Assembly: GCF_010183535.1 (NCBI RefSeq)
Contig: NC_071331.1
Location: 17,174,001-17,238,000 of the forward strand
DNA length: 64,000 nt
Source: Caenorhabditis remanei
Lineage: Eukaryota > Nematoda > Chromadorea > Rhabditida > Rhabditidae
Reading direction: 5' to 3'
Made by a program: the position numbers and the translations under genes. Of this stretch, positions 31,101 through 45,636 are shown piece by piece. How positions within the stretch are numbered: position 1 is the stretch's first letter; every line of letters starts with the position of its first letter. Below the pieces are notes generated by a model, which was not told the origin of the DNA, did no database searches, and was given only the letters and a program-made list of their open reading frames with translations.

Positions 31101-33833
31101 AACAGAAATAGAAAGCCCTTCTCCTCTCGGGCTAATCTTCACTGCGGAAAGTTTCATACATTTTCATCAGATTCCCTTGCATCTAGACGATACATCTGGT
31201 TACTAGTCGCCTTTTCGCCTCGTTTTTCCTCCAGACGATAATGATCTGGCTATCGGGGCGCGCGACGCTCTCGGTGACTTACTTTCCGAGAATACGTGTC
31301 CGCTTCTTAGTTTGCTTCTTCTTCATTTTCTCTCCAACCATTTTTATGTGTAGTCACCCAGCGTCCCTTTTTCATGGCCTTCTTCAAAAATCTTCGTGGG
31401 ACGTGTCTCTTTGGGTTATTCAAATTTTTCATCGAGCACAAAACAGCACCAGTAAGCACAGCTGCGACGGCGAAAACGACGTACTTTTGTCAAAGAAAAA
31501 CTCGAAGAAAGAGTGTGGGAGGCAAGAATAATGAACGGCCAGTGTTCCCTCCATCTCGTTTCGACCTTGTCTCGTTTCGTTCAACCCATTTTCCTTCTTT
31601 CTATGTACTCTTTTTCAAATTTTATGAGCTTTTCGAATTATATTCGTACTCACTCTGATTCGTTGGGAACCTATATGTTTATGAGTTCATTCAGGAAATC
31701 ACGGAGATGTTGTATAGTTGGCATATTCTAAGGTTTTCTTCCTTTTATGAACATTCGATTAATCCCAAATTCTCAAAATTACCGTATACATTATACTAGG
31801 TTCCTAGTCACCAGCCAGATGTTCTTTCTTTTCTCTACATCTTCTTGTTTTTATTCCGGAACGTCTTCTCCTATCTTCTGTTTCTTCTCCTTCCATCTCC
31901 TCATTTAGCATAATTCGAAATGCCTAACTTCAACATGCTTGTAAAAACTGAATGAACTCCTTGAGGAGCGTGTGAAGTGTCCGATGATTGTCGTCGTCTT
32001 CATCTTCTCTTCGACAATTCCCATGATGATCGTTTGCGCGCCTTATACAACAAGCCCTTCATGTTTTGTGCCCTTTGTGCCGAAATCCCAAAAATCCGAG
32101 TAGTAAAGTTGCTATGACGAACATTTTTACATTGTCATGCTCAATCCTCGTACCACCCAGCGCTTTCCACAATGACAAAGTTGAAATTAAAGAGGCATTA
32201 CGTCTAAAAACGGAAAAGGGCGACGCAATCATAATTGCCAAACCCTTTTGATGTTCCGCCGACTCATCATACCTTCCCACACTATCCGTTTTGTCTCTAT
32301 ACTTGATCTCGGTTTTGATTCAACAGAGCACTCAACAAAGGTCAATTCTACCTCTTCTCTCCCTCATTTCCATGCCATTCTTCCTCTTTTCCGACACCTG
32401 AGACGGAAATGAACGTTCGAGTAGACCATTCGTTCGCAATATTGGAGTCCGTTTTCACACCTCTGACGCATTCTATTTTCTTCTCTAGAACGGTCTATTG
32501 TCTCTTGTTCCACGTCATTTCCGTATGGATTTAGGCAGTTTTTTTTTTTACAGATTCTAATATTTCAAATCTAAATTCTCTACTAAAATATATTTCTTTC
32601 TTTTCTCCCTCGGATCGTATCGTGTAGACTATATACAGCTTCCAGAAATTCTTTGTCTGCCACGTCATATCCGCCAGTTTCCCTCCCCCCTTTTCTTGTG
32701 TTGTTCGTTCTGGGTCATTACCGTTTGCTTTCTTATTCTTCCCATTCCCTTTGTCACATTCGTTTATGCAGTTGCAAGTTTTGGAGTTTTTGAAGAATCG
32801 TTCCGGATAAGATAATAGAAAAACACAATTTGTAAATTTTGCCCGCTATCTTATCTTTCGGCTTTCTTTTTATTTCAGTTTGAAACAGCACCAGCTCTTC
32901 TTTTCTTCTTCCTTTGAGGTATTCTTCGCTTTTTCATGATATCAGTCTATTCTTTCTTTTTCTATTCGACCGCCTTTACCTCCAAATGGTAAACAAAGGA
33001 TGGTGTTATCGGGGCGCCGGTGTGCATTTCAACACTCGCTTTCTTTCTTTTCTTCTCGTTTTCTTCTTCGTCCTCATTCGAAACCTCAGAATCTGATTCC
33101 TATATGAAGGTGACCTCTCCCATTAGAGCTCTCATTTGAATACATTAATTTCATTCATGATCCTCCCCATTTGCCACTTGAACGGGTGATGCTACCACAT
33201 GGTCATCCTGTCTCCCACCTCCTTCTCAAACCCCGCCCACTCTTTTTCACTCCCTCTGCGTCTTACTCTCGTTAGTCATACTTTCTCTTATCTGTACAAT
33301 GTACTACCGATACTAATCAACACATCAAAATGGATTTCCGCTCGACATTACCTACCAGAATGCATAATAACGACCTCTCTGGTATAGATCATATAGACAT
33401 CTCAAATGTTCCTCAAACGCTCCTTCCGTATCATTTCTCACTTTTTTCTCCTATTACCACCACCTACTCAAATGTAATCGCAATTGGGGCCCAGAAAGCA
33501 GATATTATACATATAAGAGGGGACAAAAAAGTGAGAAGTGGGAATTGTCGTCTTCTACTTTCGGTGTCTGTATGTTTCTTCTGCTTCTTCTCCTTTTTCT
33601 TTCCTTCACCGTCATGAGTGTCTGAATGGGAAAAGGCGCCAATTTGGTATATTCTCCTCCGATTTATTCCTGATTATATAGTACTTTTCACATCCGTTCA
33701 TTTTATTTTTTTGCTGTGTCAAATTCTGCTTTGAACTTTTCACAAAATTCTAATTTTTCAGTTAATCGTGTCGTCGAACGCGAAAAAGAAAGAGACGACT
33801 ATAATATCAAGGAAAAGTCCACATGGAGGAACG
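28140..33833. other. Long intergenic region upstream of rig-4
   Basis: The first part (from 28140) is the original 3' flank of SUN copy I, displaced by the retrotransposon. The remainder is pyrimidine-rich on the plus strand with many TTTCTT and CTTCTT runs. The ORFs are short and not consistent with any family I know. A TTTTTCAG acceptor at about 33755-33762 precedes the rig-4 start by 70 bases and may be a trans-splice or 5' UTR acceptor. No tRNA or other RNA gene was recognised. Confidence 0.5.
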
Positions 33834-36800
33834 ATGAGGTGCCGCTTTCTGCTGCTCCTGTGTACCACCTCGGTACTGTGGTCCGTGGCGTCCACACAAT
33901 TAGTATTAGGAAAACCTCCGATCTTTCAAGATGGTGGCTCTGTCGAACAGAAAGTTGCTGTTGAAGGTATGTATTTCCATTATTTCAAACTGTCATTTGA
34001 CTCATTTCCAGGCGAGATTATACGATTGAAATGTGACGATGCCGAGCTCGCGGAGCAATACGAATGGAGAGTCAATGATGCGTCTGGCGAGTTGATTGCC
34101 ACATCACGATTCGCAGAAGTGACGGTTTCACGAGCGAACGACCATCAAAAGTATCGATGCGTAGCGAGGAACACTGTTGGTGCCGCTATTTCTCCACCAT
34201 CTATGGTTCGATCCAAGTGTAAGTCGTTCTGCTTTTTTTCTAATCATTTCCGCTTTTCTCTCGCTTGTCTCCTGACTCATTTGACCTGATTGAAAGCGAG
34301 CGTTCCGTTGCGCTTCTTGATTACTAATACTTTCTCTTCTCCTCAAAAGATCATCTTGTTAGTTAGTGCCGCTGAGAGTCTGTTGGCTGCTACTGTTAGT
34401 ACGACATGACACATAAGATTTGTTACAAAAACTAGTAAGCCCACAACTAAGACTGCCGGAAAATGACCAATTTTGGTGAGGTGTCAGGTTTCGAATACGA
34501 AGAAGAAAGAGAGTGACCAGGTCTTTCTGCTGTTGTATATGTTTCCCAAACACCTAGAATATATGTTTGCTCGATCAACACAAATACATAATAAAGGGCT
34601 CATTGGGTGTAAAAAGAAAGTGAGGAAATAGAAAATAGAATGAAAGAAAAGTTAGATGAAGGGCCGAGGGAAGATGTGAAGCCATTCGGAAACACAAAAA
34701 CAAGCATCTGGAGTCTCTTTTACGACCAGTAACAGGTGCTGTGTAAACCGCTAAGAACCTAACATATTATTAAACTTCCTAAACTTATATCATCATGTCC
34801 CCTCGTAAACAGTCGTGTCATTGATCTGAACATCAAGCAGATGTGTTCACATGATTTATGAGGCGCCAATAGATGAGACTGTCATTATGCTCTTTTCCGT
34901 TCGCCGCCGCGCAGCACCACTTTACGAGCATGCTCACTACACACCTCAGTGAAGATGGGTTTCGGCACTATTCACTCTCTTGTGCTCCAAAAAGTGTTTA
35001 TGACAGTTTGTGAATAGTGAAAGCAGGCCTGGCGGCACAATTTGCTTTGCGCAAGGAAGACGGAGAGGATCGCCAACGCCTCGGCTCACTTTGCCCCATA
35101 TAATCAGCTTCTCATGTTCGAATTGAGCAAACTGTTGGGAATGCGCACTAGCCGGCCGGTTTGAGTATGAAAAAGAGAAGGTGCTAGGAAAAGAAACAAG
35201 AGAAAAAAATGAAGAGCAGGGAGGTAGAGTAGGTCGCAGCAGGGGGTCAAAAGTGACAATAGAGGGTCATATTAATATCAATAATACAATCATATTATGT
35301 TTGTTATTTACAGATCTGGATGATTTCGATTCGTCAGATGAATCTGTTCAATATGAAGTCACAACAGGAATCGGCCGTTACTTTGTTCTTCGGACTCCAC
35401 GTCTCATCTCATCTCGAAATCTGGATATATCGTATTCATGGATTAAAGATGATTCTAATCAAGTGAGTTTTTCATATTCTTCTTTTCCGCAAAAAATAGA
35501 AAATTCTTCGTGAAGTTTTGCGAGTTCGAGAGTAGTATGAGCTCAACAAGCTTGTGCCCCCACTCAAGTACCCTGTTTGTATATTTATTTGAATTGTTGT
35601 AGGTCACTCCGGACGGAACGCACTTTGTGACCGCAAATGGGGATCTTGTAGTGACCGGTGTGAAACGAGAGGATTTTGGCACATATAAATTGATGGCGAG
35701 CAGTGATGATCTGCAAGAAATCGTCTCCAAGGAATATGTTGTCAAGGATAATGGAATGACGTGAGTGTTGGATCCATGAAAAATCGGATATTTATAATTT
35801 ACGAAATTTGTAGGCCCTCACTCCAAAACATCTTCTCAATTATCTACTTTTCACCGGAACGGACCATCATAGAATCTTCTCTGCCACACGACGAAGTATT
35901 CGATTGTGTTACTTCATTCGGTATCCAAGATGATGTTAAGATTCGTTGGTTTCTGAATGGACAACCAATCAGTGGCTCGGAAGTCGGAATTACAACAACA
36001 ATGAACAATCGAAGACTTGTTATCTCGAATCCATCTGGATTCACACGTGGAGAACACAAACTAGAATGTCGAGCTGAAGCAGCAATGGGAAGGACTTCCG
36101 ATCAGAATTCAACATATCTGACATTTATCAGTCGTCCAGTACTCAAAGATCTACCGAATGAAGTTCAGAAATCAGTTGGATCCAGTCTGAGTCTAAAGTG
36201 TGCTGTGAAGAAGAAGAGTTCATTGGATATCAAGTGGTACAAGAACGGATTAATGGTAAGTCTCACAGTAGGGTGCTGCACATACTTGAGAAATTTTTAA
36301 TACCCCCACTCCTCTTATTGAACTGAGTTATGTAATATTAGAGTAGGTTGTACATATGTTATGAGTGTTTGAGATTATGCTGTTCAGGAACCATTTCTAA
36401 GAAGATTAACACAGTATTATGACATGGTGTAGTACTCGGTTTGAGATGCTTGTTCTGGTCAATATAGAGTTTTTTTATGGAGGGAATAGCTTCCTCATTC
36501 TATCGACGCCCATCCAATTATCTACTTTTCGTCTTCTTGTTTCTCCTCCTCCAATCCATGCCGAAAATCATCCTCTTCTCGTCATTGTTTTCTCCTTCTT
36601 CATCGTCGTACTAATTGTGCTGGATTACGTACTCGAAGCCAGTTTCCGGAATTCACGGGACAAGGTCAGATGAAGAATCGAGATTATGAAGGCGTTAGAG
36701 AGAATGAAATGCCGAATTTTTTGTTGTTTAGTTGACAGAATAAGAAGTTGGAGTGAAATAGAAAAGAGAGACAAACAAGCACTTGATGAGACCATATGTT

Positions 36801-39800
36801 ATAATTATACAAAGGAAAGAGAGGGACTGCACCAGATTGTCACCACTCTCTGACTGAATTCAAAATTGCCCTCTTGAACATTTAAAAGTAGTATTTTGAA
36901 CACACGTTTACTGGATGAGAAGGGAGAAAATGTAAACCAGAGTGTTATCAGCTTAGAATGCGCAGTTAGGGATTTACCGCATTCTTACCATATCTTTTCC
37001 AGATGAATACGCAACGAGGAAAACTGGCAATCGACCGAATCAAACAAGAAGATTTTGGGTTGTATCAATGCGAAGCGAGTAACGAAGCAGGTGCCGATAT
37101 GAGTAGTGTATGGGTCAAAGAAGGTGATGGGAATGATACGGTTGCTGTATCGATGTCAGAAGATGGACGTTCTCTTGAGGAAGAAATCAGTATGGAGACA
37201 CCGCCACCAAGGAAACTGAAATTTTTCGATAGTTCGAAAAGCCAAGAACAACTATTCCCATTCACATCAGATATTGAGCCATTACAAAAATTGACAAAGA
37301 CTCCTAAGGATGTGACTGTACCTTCTGGAACTGATAAGATCACATTGGAATGTACTGCTGCTGGAACTCCAACTCCACACGTCATCTGGCTTCTAAATGG
37401 ACATGAAATTCAGACAGATAGTGTGAAGTATGATCTATTTGCCGGTGGACTCACTATTCATGACGTTCGGAAATCAGATGAAGGAGAATATACTTGTGAA
37501 ATTAGTGGAAGTGATGTGAAGTCGTCTGCAAATGTACAAGTGAGCGGTGATTCGTTGATTGAATACGGACCAGCTGATCAGAAGAGTTTGATTGGAACAA
37601 ATGTTGAATTCTCATGCGAAGTTGCGAAGGAATATACAAGAAAAGCAACTGTCGAATGGTATTTGAATGATGCATTGCTGCCGGTCAACGGAAATTCGGG
37701 TCTGAGAATCTCTAGAAATCGTAAGGGAAGTCTTATCATTCGTCAAGTTGGTCCAGATAACACTGGAGAGTATAGATGTCGAGTAACAGTTGATGGACGT
37801 GAAGAAAATGCCAGCGCAATGCTTCAAATCATCGGTAAGCTGTGTTTTATTATAATTCGAAATTATTCTTAATAGTGTTTACTATCATGTTATCAAACTG
37901 TTTCATTTCAGAAAAACCTGCAATGCCTGAACGTGTTCGTGCTGAGCTTCACAACGAGACGATGCCAGCGAAAGTACGAGTTCGATGGAATGAAGGGTTC
38001 GATGGAAACGAACCAATCATCAAGCATGCTATCGAAATTCGAACAATGGGACCAACTGGGTTATGGAGTGATTGGACAACAGCCATAGATAATATTCCAA
38101 AAGATGATGGAAAACCGTGTTGTTGGGCGGATATAGAAGATTTGAGACCATCTTCTACTGCTGAATTCCGAGTTGTTGCTTCTAATAAGCATGGTCCAGG
38201 AAAACCATCATTACCATCATCAAGTGTTACAATGCCGCAACAACCACCATCTGCCGCACCGAGAAATGTTGCGGCTTCTGCAAGATCTCCTCATAGTGTA
38301 ATGGTTCAATGGCAACAGCCAAAAGAGGAGATGGATAGTGGAGATGTTCTCGGATACGTAGTACGATACAGGTTAGCTGGATACAGTTCTTTGACGTGGA
38401 ATGAGAAGAATCTGACGACAAAAGATGCACGAAATACATTGGTTGATGAGTTAATTACATGGAGAGAATATGAGATTCAAGTGGCCGCTTATAACAAGAG
38501 AGGACTCGGAGTCTTCAGTGAAAGTATAGAAGTAACAACGGCAGAAGGAAGTGAGTTCATCTTTTAGCGAAGTTAATCAAGTATAAGTAATAAATATTTC
38601 AGGACCAACACAAGCTCCCAAGAACGTACGAGTGAAAGTACTCAACTCAACAGCAGTTGCAGTTGAATTCACTGCACCAGAACAACAAAGAATACCTGGA
38701 GTGAATCTTGGATATAAAGTTCAGTTCTGGAAAGGAGAACCAGAGAAAGGAGAACTTCACAAGCAAGTTATTCTTGATCCGGATAGACGCCAACTCAGCA
38801 CAGTTGTGAATGAACTGGAGAAATTCGGGCATTACAATCTAACCGTTCTTTGTTTCACTACTCCTGGAGATGGTCCAAAAAGTAATATTATGAAAGTTGT
38901 TACGGAAGAGGATACTCCAGAAGTTGTCGATGAATTGAGTATTGCTGAAGTAATGTATAACGGAGCAGTTCTCACATGGAATCCTCCATTGAAACAGAAC
39001 GGAGTGGTTACCAAATACACTATTCGTCACTGGGCATCAAGTTCTCCAGATGTCAAAACGAAACACGAAGTTGATGGAGCAACCACTAATTTCACAATTG
39101 ATGGTCTCCAGCCGTCCACTAGATACGGCGTTGATGTGATGGCTTCGACGAAGAAAGGAGATGGACCAGTTGAAGAAACAAAGTTTGAAAGTGGAGTACC
39201 TCCTGAGTTACCTGGAAGGCCATCAATGCTTTCAATTGGTGATATCTCTGCAACAACAGTTCAACTTCATTTCACTCCTGGATTCGATGGACATACTGCT
39301 ATTCGTCAGTGGATAGTTGAAGGGAAAATGGCTGACTCGAGTGTTTTTGCACATATTTTCAATGTCAGTTCTCCAAAAGCTAGATCTATCATTGTGACTG
39401 GACTTCGGCCGTTTACTCAATATCAGTTGAGACTGATTGCTGAAAATGTGAAAGGACGAGGAGCACCATCAGAGCCATCGAGAACTTTTGAAACACTTCA
39501 AACAAATCCAGAAACTCCAAGTCAACGTCTGTTCGCTGAGCCAGTGTCTGCAACTTCTATTTCTGTATCATGGACACCACTTCTTGCTACACATTGGAAT
39601 GGTCAACCGAAAGGATATCTGATTGTTTACAGAGAAATCGATGAAGAGAATTGGGTAAGTTTTTGGCAGAAATTATAATTTTTATCTATTGAATTTGCAG
39701 AAAGAAGTTCGAACACCTGCTCTTCGTTCCAGTGAGCACACAGTCACAGATCTTCGTCCTTTCACGACATATGAAGTTAACGTCTTCTCCGAAAATGTCT

Positions 39801-42800
39801 TCGGAAGAAGTCTTCCTACAGATGCAGTCAAGGCGAGAACATACGAGAGTGTTCCTTCAGGATCACCAAGAAATATCGTGGTAACTGCCGAAGGATCAAA
39901 ATCTGCAATCGTGAAATGGGATCCTGTTGCTGAATTATCAACTAATGGAGATGTAATTGGATATAAGATACGAGTTGTGCCAGAAAGAGATTCTCTGATG
40001 GCTGACGAAACTAAAGAAATTGATGTCCCAGGACAAGCAACGCTCATGACAAAATTATCGAATCTCCGCCCATTCACCAGTTATCACGTCTTCATGTCTG
40101 CGTACACGATTGTTGGAAATGGACCGGAAAACTCTACTCCAGTCTTATTCGAGACTATGGAAGACGTTCCGGCTCCCCCAGAATCATTCCAATGTTCATA
40201 TATCAGTGAGCAAGAAGTTAGAATGAAATGGCTTCCTCCTGGATCTCCAAATGGAAAGATTTCGGTAACTTACTTATTTGCTATTTTTTAAATAATTTTA
40301 TATTTTCAGAACTACATCATTTCGTATTGGAAATCCCACGAACCGAGATCAATGGCTATCGATTCTACACTTGTTGGGAATTTATTGATGTTCGCAGCGA
40401 TGAGTTTGAATCCGAATACGCAGTATACTTTTGCTATCAAAGCAAGAAATGTCAAAGGAGAAAGTGAAGAGGCACTTGCTGACGTCATGACATCATCAGT
40501 ACGACTTCCGGTTCGAAATGCTCCTTCGCCTGTTCGGGATACTCAATCACAACATCTTGCCTCGGAAATCACAATCAGATGGGATGAATCACTTCCAAGG
40601 AAATTAACAGAAGACGCAGAGAGTCCAGTGCGTGCAGTTCAAGTATCCTATCAGAAAACGAATGAAGACGAATGGGTTACTTTGGAAAAGAAGTTCGACT
40701 ACTCGAAACGACGTGCTGTTATAAAACATTTGTCACCGAACTCAATGTTCCGATTCCGAATTCGTTTCATCGGAGACTTCCTTGAATCCTCCTGGTCGCC
40801 AGAATCCGAATGGATGAGAACTCTTCCATCAGCTCCGTTTGCTCAACCAATCTCTTTGAAAGCCACTCCATATGATCGGAATAGTGTTCAATTAGAATGG
40901 GTAGTCCCTCATAAATCAACATGGAATAGTGCTGCAATCGGATACCGAATTCATTATCGAGAGTATCCATCGAACGAAACTTGGCAAATGGAAGAAATCC
41001 CAGTGCACGATCCACATGAGGAAAAAGAAGAGAAGGTGTTGGCGAAACTAGATAGTTTCCGACATTATATTCTTCGGATGCGATTGTTCAACTCAGAAGG
41101 CGAAGGACCGTTTTCAGCCCCTGTCTTTGTGTATGTAGGATATTCAATTCCAAAACGAAACCTTACAAATATCATCACTGAACCATTATCTTCATCTTCG
41201 ATTCGTGTGAAATGGGATGCTTGGCCAAAGGAGGACAGTGGAACAATCACTTCTTTCAAAGTACGATATGTTCCAGTCGCTTCTGTCCTATCGTCTGTCA
41301 GTAGTGAGGAAGAAGTGATGATTGTCGATACGAATGAATGCACATTAAACGACCTGCGTAAATTCACCGAATATCAAATATCTGTTTCTCCATATAATCG
41401 TGCCGGTGAAGGAAAAATGTCACAAGTTCGTGAAAAGACGTTGGAAGACAAACCAGGACCAGTTGGAACTCTCCGATTTAGTGATGTTCTTATGGATTCT
41501 GTCAAAGTTTCTTGGGATGAACCAGCTCAACCGAATGGTATTGTTACTGGTTACATTGTCAATTACAAGGGATATCGAATGCAAGAAGAATTCAAAAATG
41601 AAGATCAACAAAGAGCCTCACGGAACTATTTTGATACTCATGGGCTTGCTGAAGGCGTCACCTACTTCTTTAGTGTGTGGGCTGAAACATCTGCTGGTAA
41701 AGGAGAACAGCGATCAGCGAATGTAACTATCGGACCAAGTAAAGAAGGACCACCGCCTCCAAGCAAACCGCAAATTACATCAGGTCAAAGTTATGTGACT
41801 TTGAGTTGGAATGATGTTGCAAATTCTGATGAAATCGTCGGGCATCTTCTACAAGCGAAACGTGTTTCAGTTGCAGAAGAAACTGAACATGGATATGTAT
41901 CCCAACGTCCACGGAGAAACGAAATCAAAGGTGCCAAAAGCGCTGCTCAAACTGCCGCTGCTTCAACCTCTAATCGTCCGACTCATCCCATCGGAGAATG
42001 GATTACATTACGACCAACTGACGGCAAGAGTGAAAAGGAACAAGTATCTTATAGAGAACTTCAACCATCAAGTTTCTATGTTTTCCGTGTATTTACACGA
42101 AATGTTAGAGGTGAGTTATTCGGTCACTGGTAGAGTTTTTCAATTGAATATTTTCAGGAATCGGAATGGCCAGTCCAGAAACAGAACAGTTGTTTGTACC
42201 CGAATCCATTCCGGATGATCCATTCTACACAACATGGTGGTTCATGGCTCTGGTTGCAATGGCTGCTTTCGTGTTGATTGTGATTATAGTTGCAATTTTA
42301 TGTGTCACTGGAAGTTCAGCGAAATATCGTCGGGAAAAGCGATCTAGATCGATCGATAGTCTTCAATTGGCAGATGGAAACTTCGCATCATTCCAATTGA
42401 AGGGAACATCTGCTGCTAATATGACCAGAAGTCGTGAACTTCCAACTCGACCTGGCACTACGCAATCATGGCTTTCTGATCAATCTCGAGAACCGCCGGC
42501 ATATGGAAGCGTTCACGGAGATGGACGTAACAGTGCCGGAGTCATGAATATGTATGGACTGGCTACTGATGTTATCCCTCCACTTCCGAACTCTGGACCG
42601 CCACATACGAATATGGAAGCAATGCAGAAACTTAGTGCTCTTGTTGGAAGAGATATCCGAAGTCAGAATACAGCATATGTCACTCCATCGACTAGGGGAT
42701 CTGATAATGGTCGGAATGAATATATGCCAACAAGATCAGACCTGTACGCAACAAGATCAGATTACGGTCGTGTTGAGTACAGGGGGCATATTCCATCGTC

Positions 42801-43203
42801 ATCAGGTGGCTCACAACCACAAGGAAGTCCACAGCAACCGCCAGAGGCGTATGACTCATTTGACGAAGAGGAAGACGTGGATGATGATACTGTGATTCGT
42901 GGAGATCGAACGATGACAGATGGAGCTGATGACATAGCAAGGCACTATGGATCAACTGATCAATACAGAGATACTTGGAGGAAGGTTCGAGATACTGATA
43001 TGGTCAGAGGTGAGTACAGAACCAGTTTCATTAGCCTCATTATCTGAAATTTTATGCTCACTTTCCATTTTTCAGCACCAATTCTAATCGGTCAACCAAG
43101 TAGTGCAGCTGGTCGATCTTCAACAACCGACAGCACAAGTGAAGGTCCTTGGGCAAATCCCTCGAATCCCAGTTTGACAGCCGGGTTCTCCAGTTTCGTC
43201 TAG
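33834..43203 (+). CDS. rig-4: Sidekick-type cell adhesion receptor (2318 aa)
   Basis: Sidekick proteins are homophilic immunoglobulin-family adhesion receptors of neurons and epithelia. Exons are 33834-33966, 34012-34218, 35314-35462, 35603-35760, 35814-36255, 37003-37834, 37912-38550, 38603-39654, 39701-40264, 40310-42110, 42158-43009 and 43076-43203, with frame kept at each junction. Residues 1-21 are a signal peptide (MRCRFLLLLC...). Six Ig domains run to about residue 640, with typical DxGxYxC ends. About thirteen FN3 domains follow to about 1990, with W, L and Y core residues such as VSWDEP and NGxVxGYxVxY. One membrane span lies at about 2018-2043, followed by a 275-residue cytoplasmic tail. 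The protein ends GFSSFV, the PDZ-binding end characteristic of Sidekick. The start at 33834 is the first in-frame ATG and gives the signal peptide. Introns 2 and 5 (34219-35313, 36256-37002) are long and hold nothing I recognise. Confidence 0.93.
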
Positions 43204-44102
43204 CCACTTTTCACTCATTTTTTCTCTTTTTTACCTTATTCTTTTTTGTAGATGTACATAGATCTGTGACCTGTTTCCATTTCTGTCTCATTGTCGATGT
43301 TCAAAATCTTGCCTTCCTGTTTTTTTTTCTCAAAACGTTTGTAATTTTGTCACTATATTCTGTACCATTCAGTGTTTCTGCCCCCTTCTCATCCCATTAT
43401 TACCGGTGATTCAATAACCGAAGCTATCGATATATTATCCCTCCTAAAAACTTATTTCTTTCTTTCCTTTTGATGAACGGGTTACTGTAATGAGTTTTTC
43501 CTCTGTTTTCCCCCACCCCTTTAGAATCTCGTGTATTCGTTTTTGATATTTTGAAAATATTCTTCTGTAGCAGCAAGAATAAACTTAATTGATTTAAATA
43601 ATCAAATCTAAAAACAATATTTCGATCATCTGGCAGGAATAATACAGTTACCATTTGAGGAATAGAGAGGAGAGACTATACAGTACTTCCAGACTTTTCT
43701 TCTCGATTGTTATACTCTGAGCTTTTTATAGTTTCGACCACATCATTCGAATTGATTTCATCGCAAATCAATCCGTCTTTTCAGCTTTAAACTTTTCTCC
43801 AGATGATTCTAAAGATCATGTTGTTCAAACTCGATTTCATTCAAATCTAACCAGGAATCGAGACGTTTTAAAACGATGGATGGAATGTTAAAATAATAGA
43901 AAAACAGGGGAACTTTATAATGTTTGTTCTTTTTGGATCTCATGTATCAGTATTTCGAAGAAGCAATAGAGAGAACATAGAGCATTATTAATCTGGAAAA
44001 ATAAAATATTGTTGGATATGAGACGGAAGCGATGAGAGAAGTCAACAATGAGTATGGGAACACGTTGAAAAATGAGACAAAAGAAGAGAGGATCAACAAT
44101 CT
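43204..44102. other. rig-4 3' flank
   Basis: A likely polyadenylation signal AATAAA is at 43578-43583. Positions 43570-43627 resemble 45513-45567 on the other side of the F-box gene, and 43749-43810 resembles 48704-48765. No gene is seen. Confidence 0.5.
43749..43810 (+). repeat. 62-base dispersed repeat, copy 1
   Basis: It matches 48704-48765 at roughly 85 percent by eye (shared core AAATCAATCC, CTTTAAACTTTTCTC and AGATGATTCT). Both copies are intergenic. The origin is unknown. Confidence 0.55.
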
Positions 44103-45324
44103 TCAGAGATCTAAACGTTTTTGTCCTTTATATGGGAACTTGTTATATGGCCACACCGCCATTGCGAACCACAACTTTGAAGTGTCAGACCAAAAACGTC
44201 TTATTTGTTGAATTGTGGCGAGAGTTCCATCTTCCCTTCGGATATCGAATCCTCCTTCGAATATATGACATTCTTCTCTTCCCATGAAGTCACTTAAAAG
44301 TATTTTTTTTTAACTTATAGCTTGAAAGGATTTTGTGAAAAACAGTGATGTATTTCATTGGAAAAGTGAGAAACTTACTATACGAACATTATTTTGTCCA
44401 TTCTATCCTTCTTTTCGAACTCGATTCCGTCCAGTACTAAATCGAAGTTGAGTGGTTTCAAAGCAACAGTGAAGAACTCCATTTGAGGATTGTTCCCATC
44501 GAGCCAACTTCTTATTATCCGATTTATATCATTCTCATTGAATTGACACACACCCATCACTATTCTTCTATATTTAAAGTTAATAACATCGTTTACAGTA
44601 ATCCACGTGACTGGTTTCTCCCAAGTTTTACTAGATAAATAAACTTCTGTTAGATCCAGAGCCTCAAATGGCAATGGCTTTCTTAAATAGGGTTGTTCCA
44701 GTCCGAATGATAAATTATGAATAGAGAATTCTGCTTTCTTGAAGAATAGTTCGATACTATCACTATTAGTATCATCACCACGGAATTCACAGTAATCTAT
44801 TTCATTCTTTCGATTGTTGATCCACTCAGAAAGGTCTGACATTTCTTGCATTGATCCATCCGACGGCAGATAAATATAGTTGAGTTCCATCCGGAATAAT
44901 CCACATATGTAGTCGGTCCATTCTTTCGCACTATCAATCCAAATCATATGTTTATCATCCATAATTTCTGTTGATTCATCTTTCCGTTTCAAATACTTTT
45001 TTCTGTTATTCAATTCATCAATGGAGAATTCAAAGATGCATTTTTTTCTCCGATAGAATATAATAGCTAAGAGTTTTTTAGGACTTCGATTGCGTTGGAA
45101 GTTTAAACATATTTCAAAATCGGCGAATTTTATGAGCTGAATTACGAACTGACATTTTTTCGAAACAAACGAGAAATCAAGCCTGGAAAGGAATTAATAT
45201 AGTAAGGAGAAAAGTTTTTCAGAGCTTACATTTCCAAATAATCGAAATTGTGTAATACATTACTCAACGGAAGGAACGGAAGTTTCAATATAGGGAATGG
45301 TTTCTCTTCTGGATTTAAATTCAT
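44103..45324 (-). CDS. F-box protein with FBA2-type associated domain (362 aa)
   Basis: Exons are 45324-45230, 45182-44379 and 44292-44103. The N terminus is an F-box (FPILKLPFLPLSNVL, LDFSFVSKKCQ), followed by the nematode F-box-associated domain. The C-terminal block FEGG-x-DIRREDGTLATIQQ matches the end of the interrupted F-box gene at 3281-6161, which supports both models. The second donor (GTAAGTTT) is used rather than an upstream GTATAG, because only it keeps the frame into the FEGG exon. The expected role is as a substrate adaptor for an SCF ubiquitin ligase. No F-box gene symbol can be given, because this family turns over quickly between species. Confidence 0.83.
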
Positions 45325-45636
45325 TTTGGATAGAATAAGAGAAAATAAGATGAGGTGTCACTGTTATTACAAGAGAAGAGTCGATGTGCAGCACTCAATA
45401 TCAGGTGCGTTGCGTGTGCGTGGCGTAAAGAATGGTCGTAAAGATGACGTCTGTTGTATGGGATGTTGAAGATGCCAGATGAGGTAGGAGAGAGGTAATG
45501 CAGAATCCAGTTGCAGCGAGAATAAACTTATTTCATTTATAATCTGATCTAGAAACAATATTTTGAACAAACGGGCCTTTCTGTATATACAGATAAGAAT
45601 AATGATAGGAGATCAAGAGTAACAAGGAGATGATGA

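Noticed and set aside
28140..33833. Search for a gene in the rig-4 upstream region
   Set aside because: All ORFs are short, and most follow CT-rich runs. No family, RNA gene or consistent exon chain could be found.
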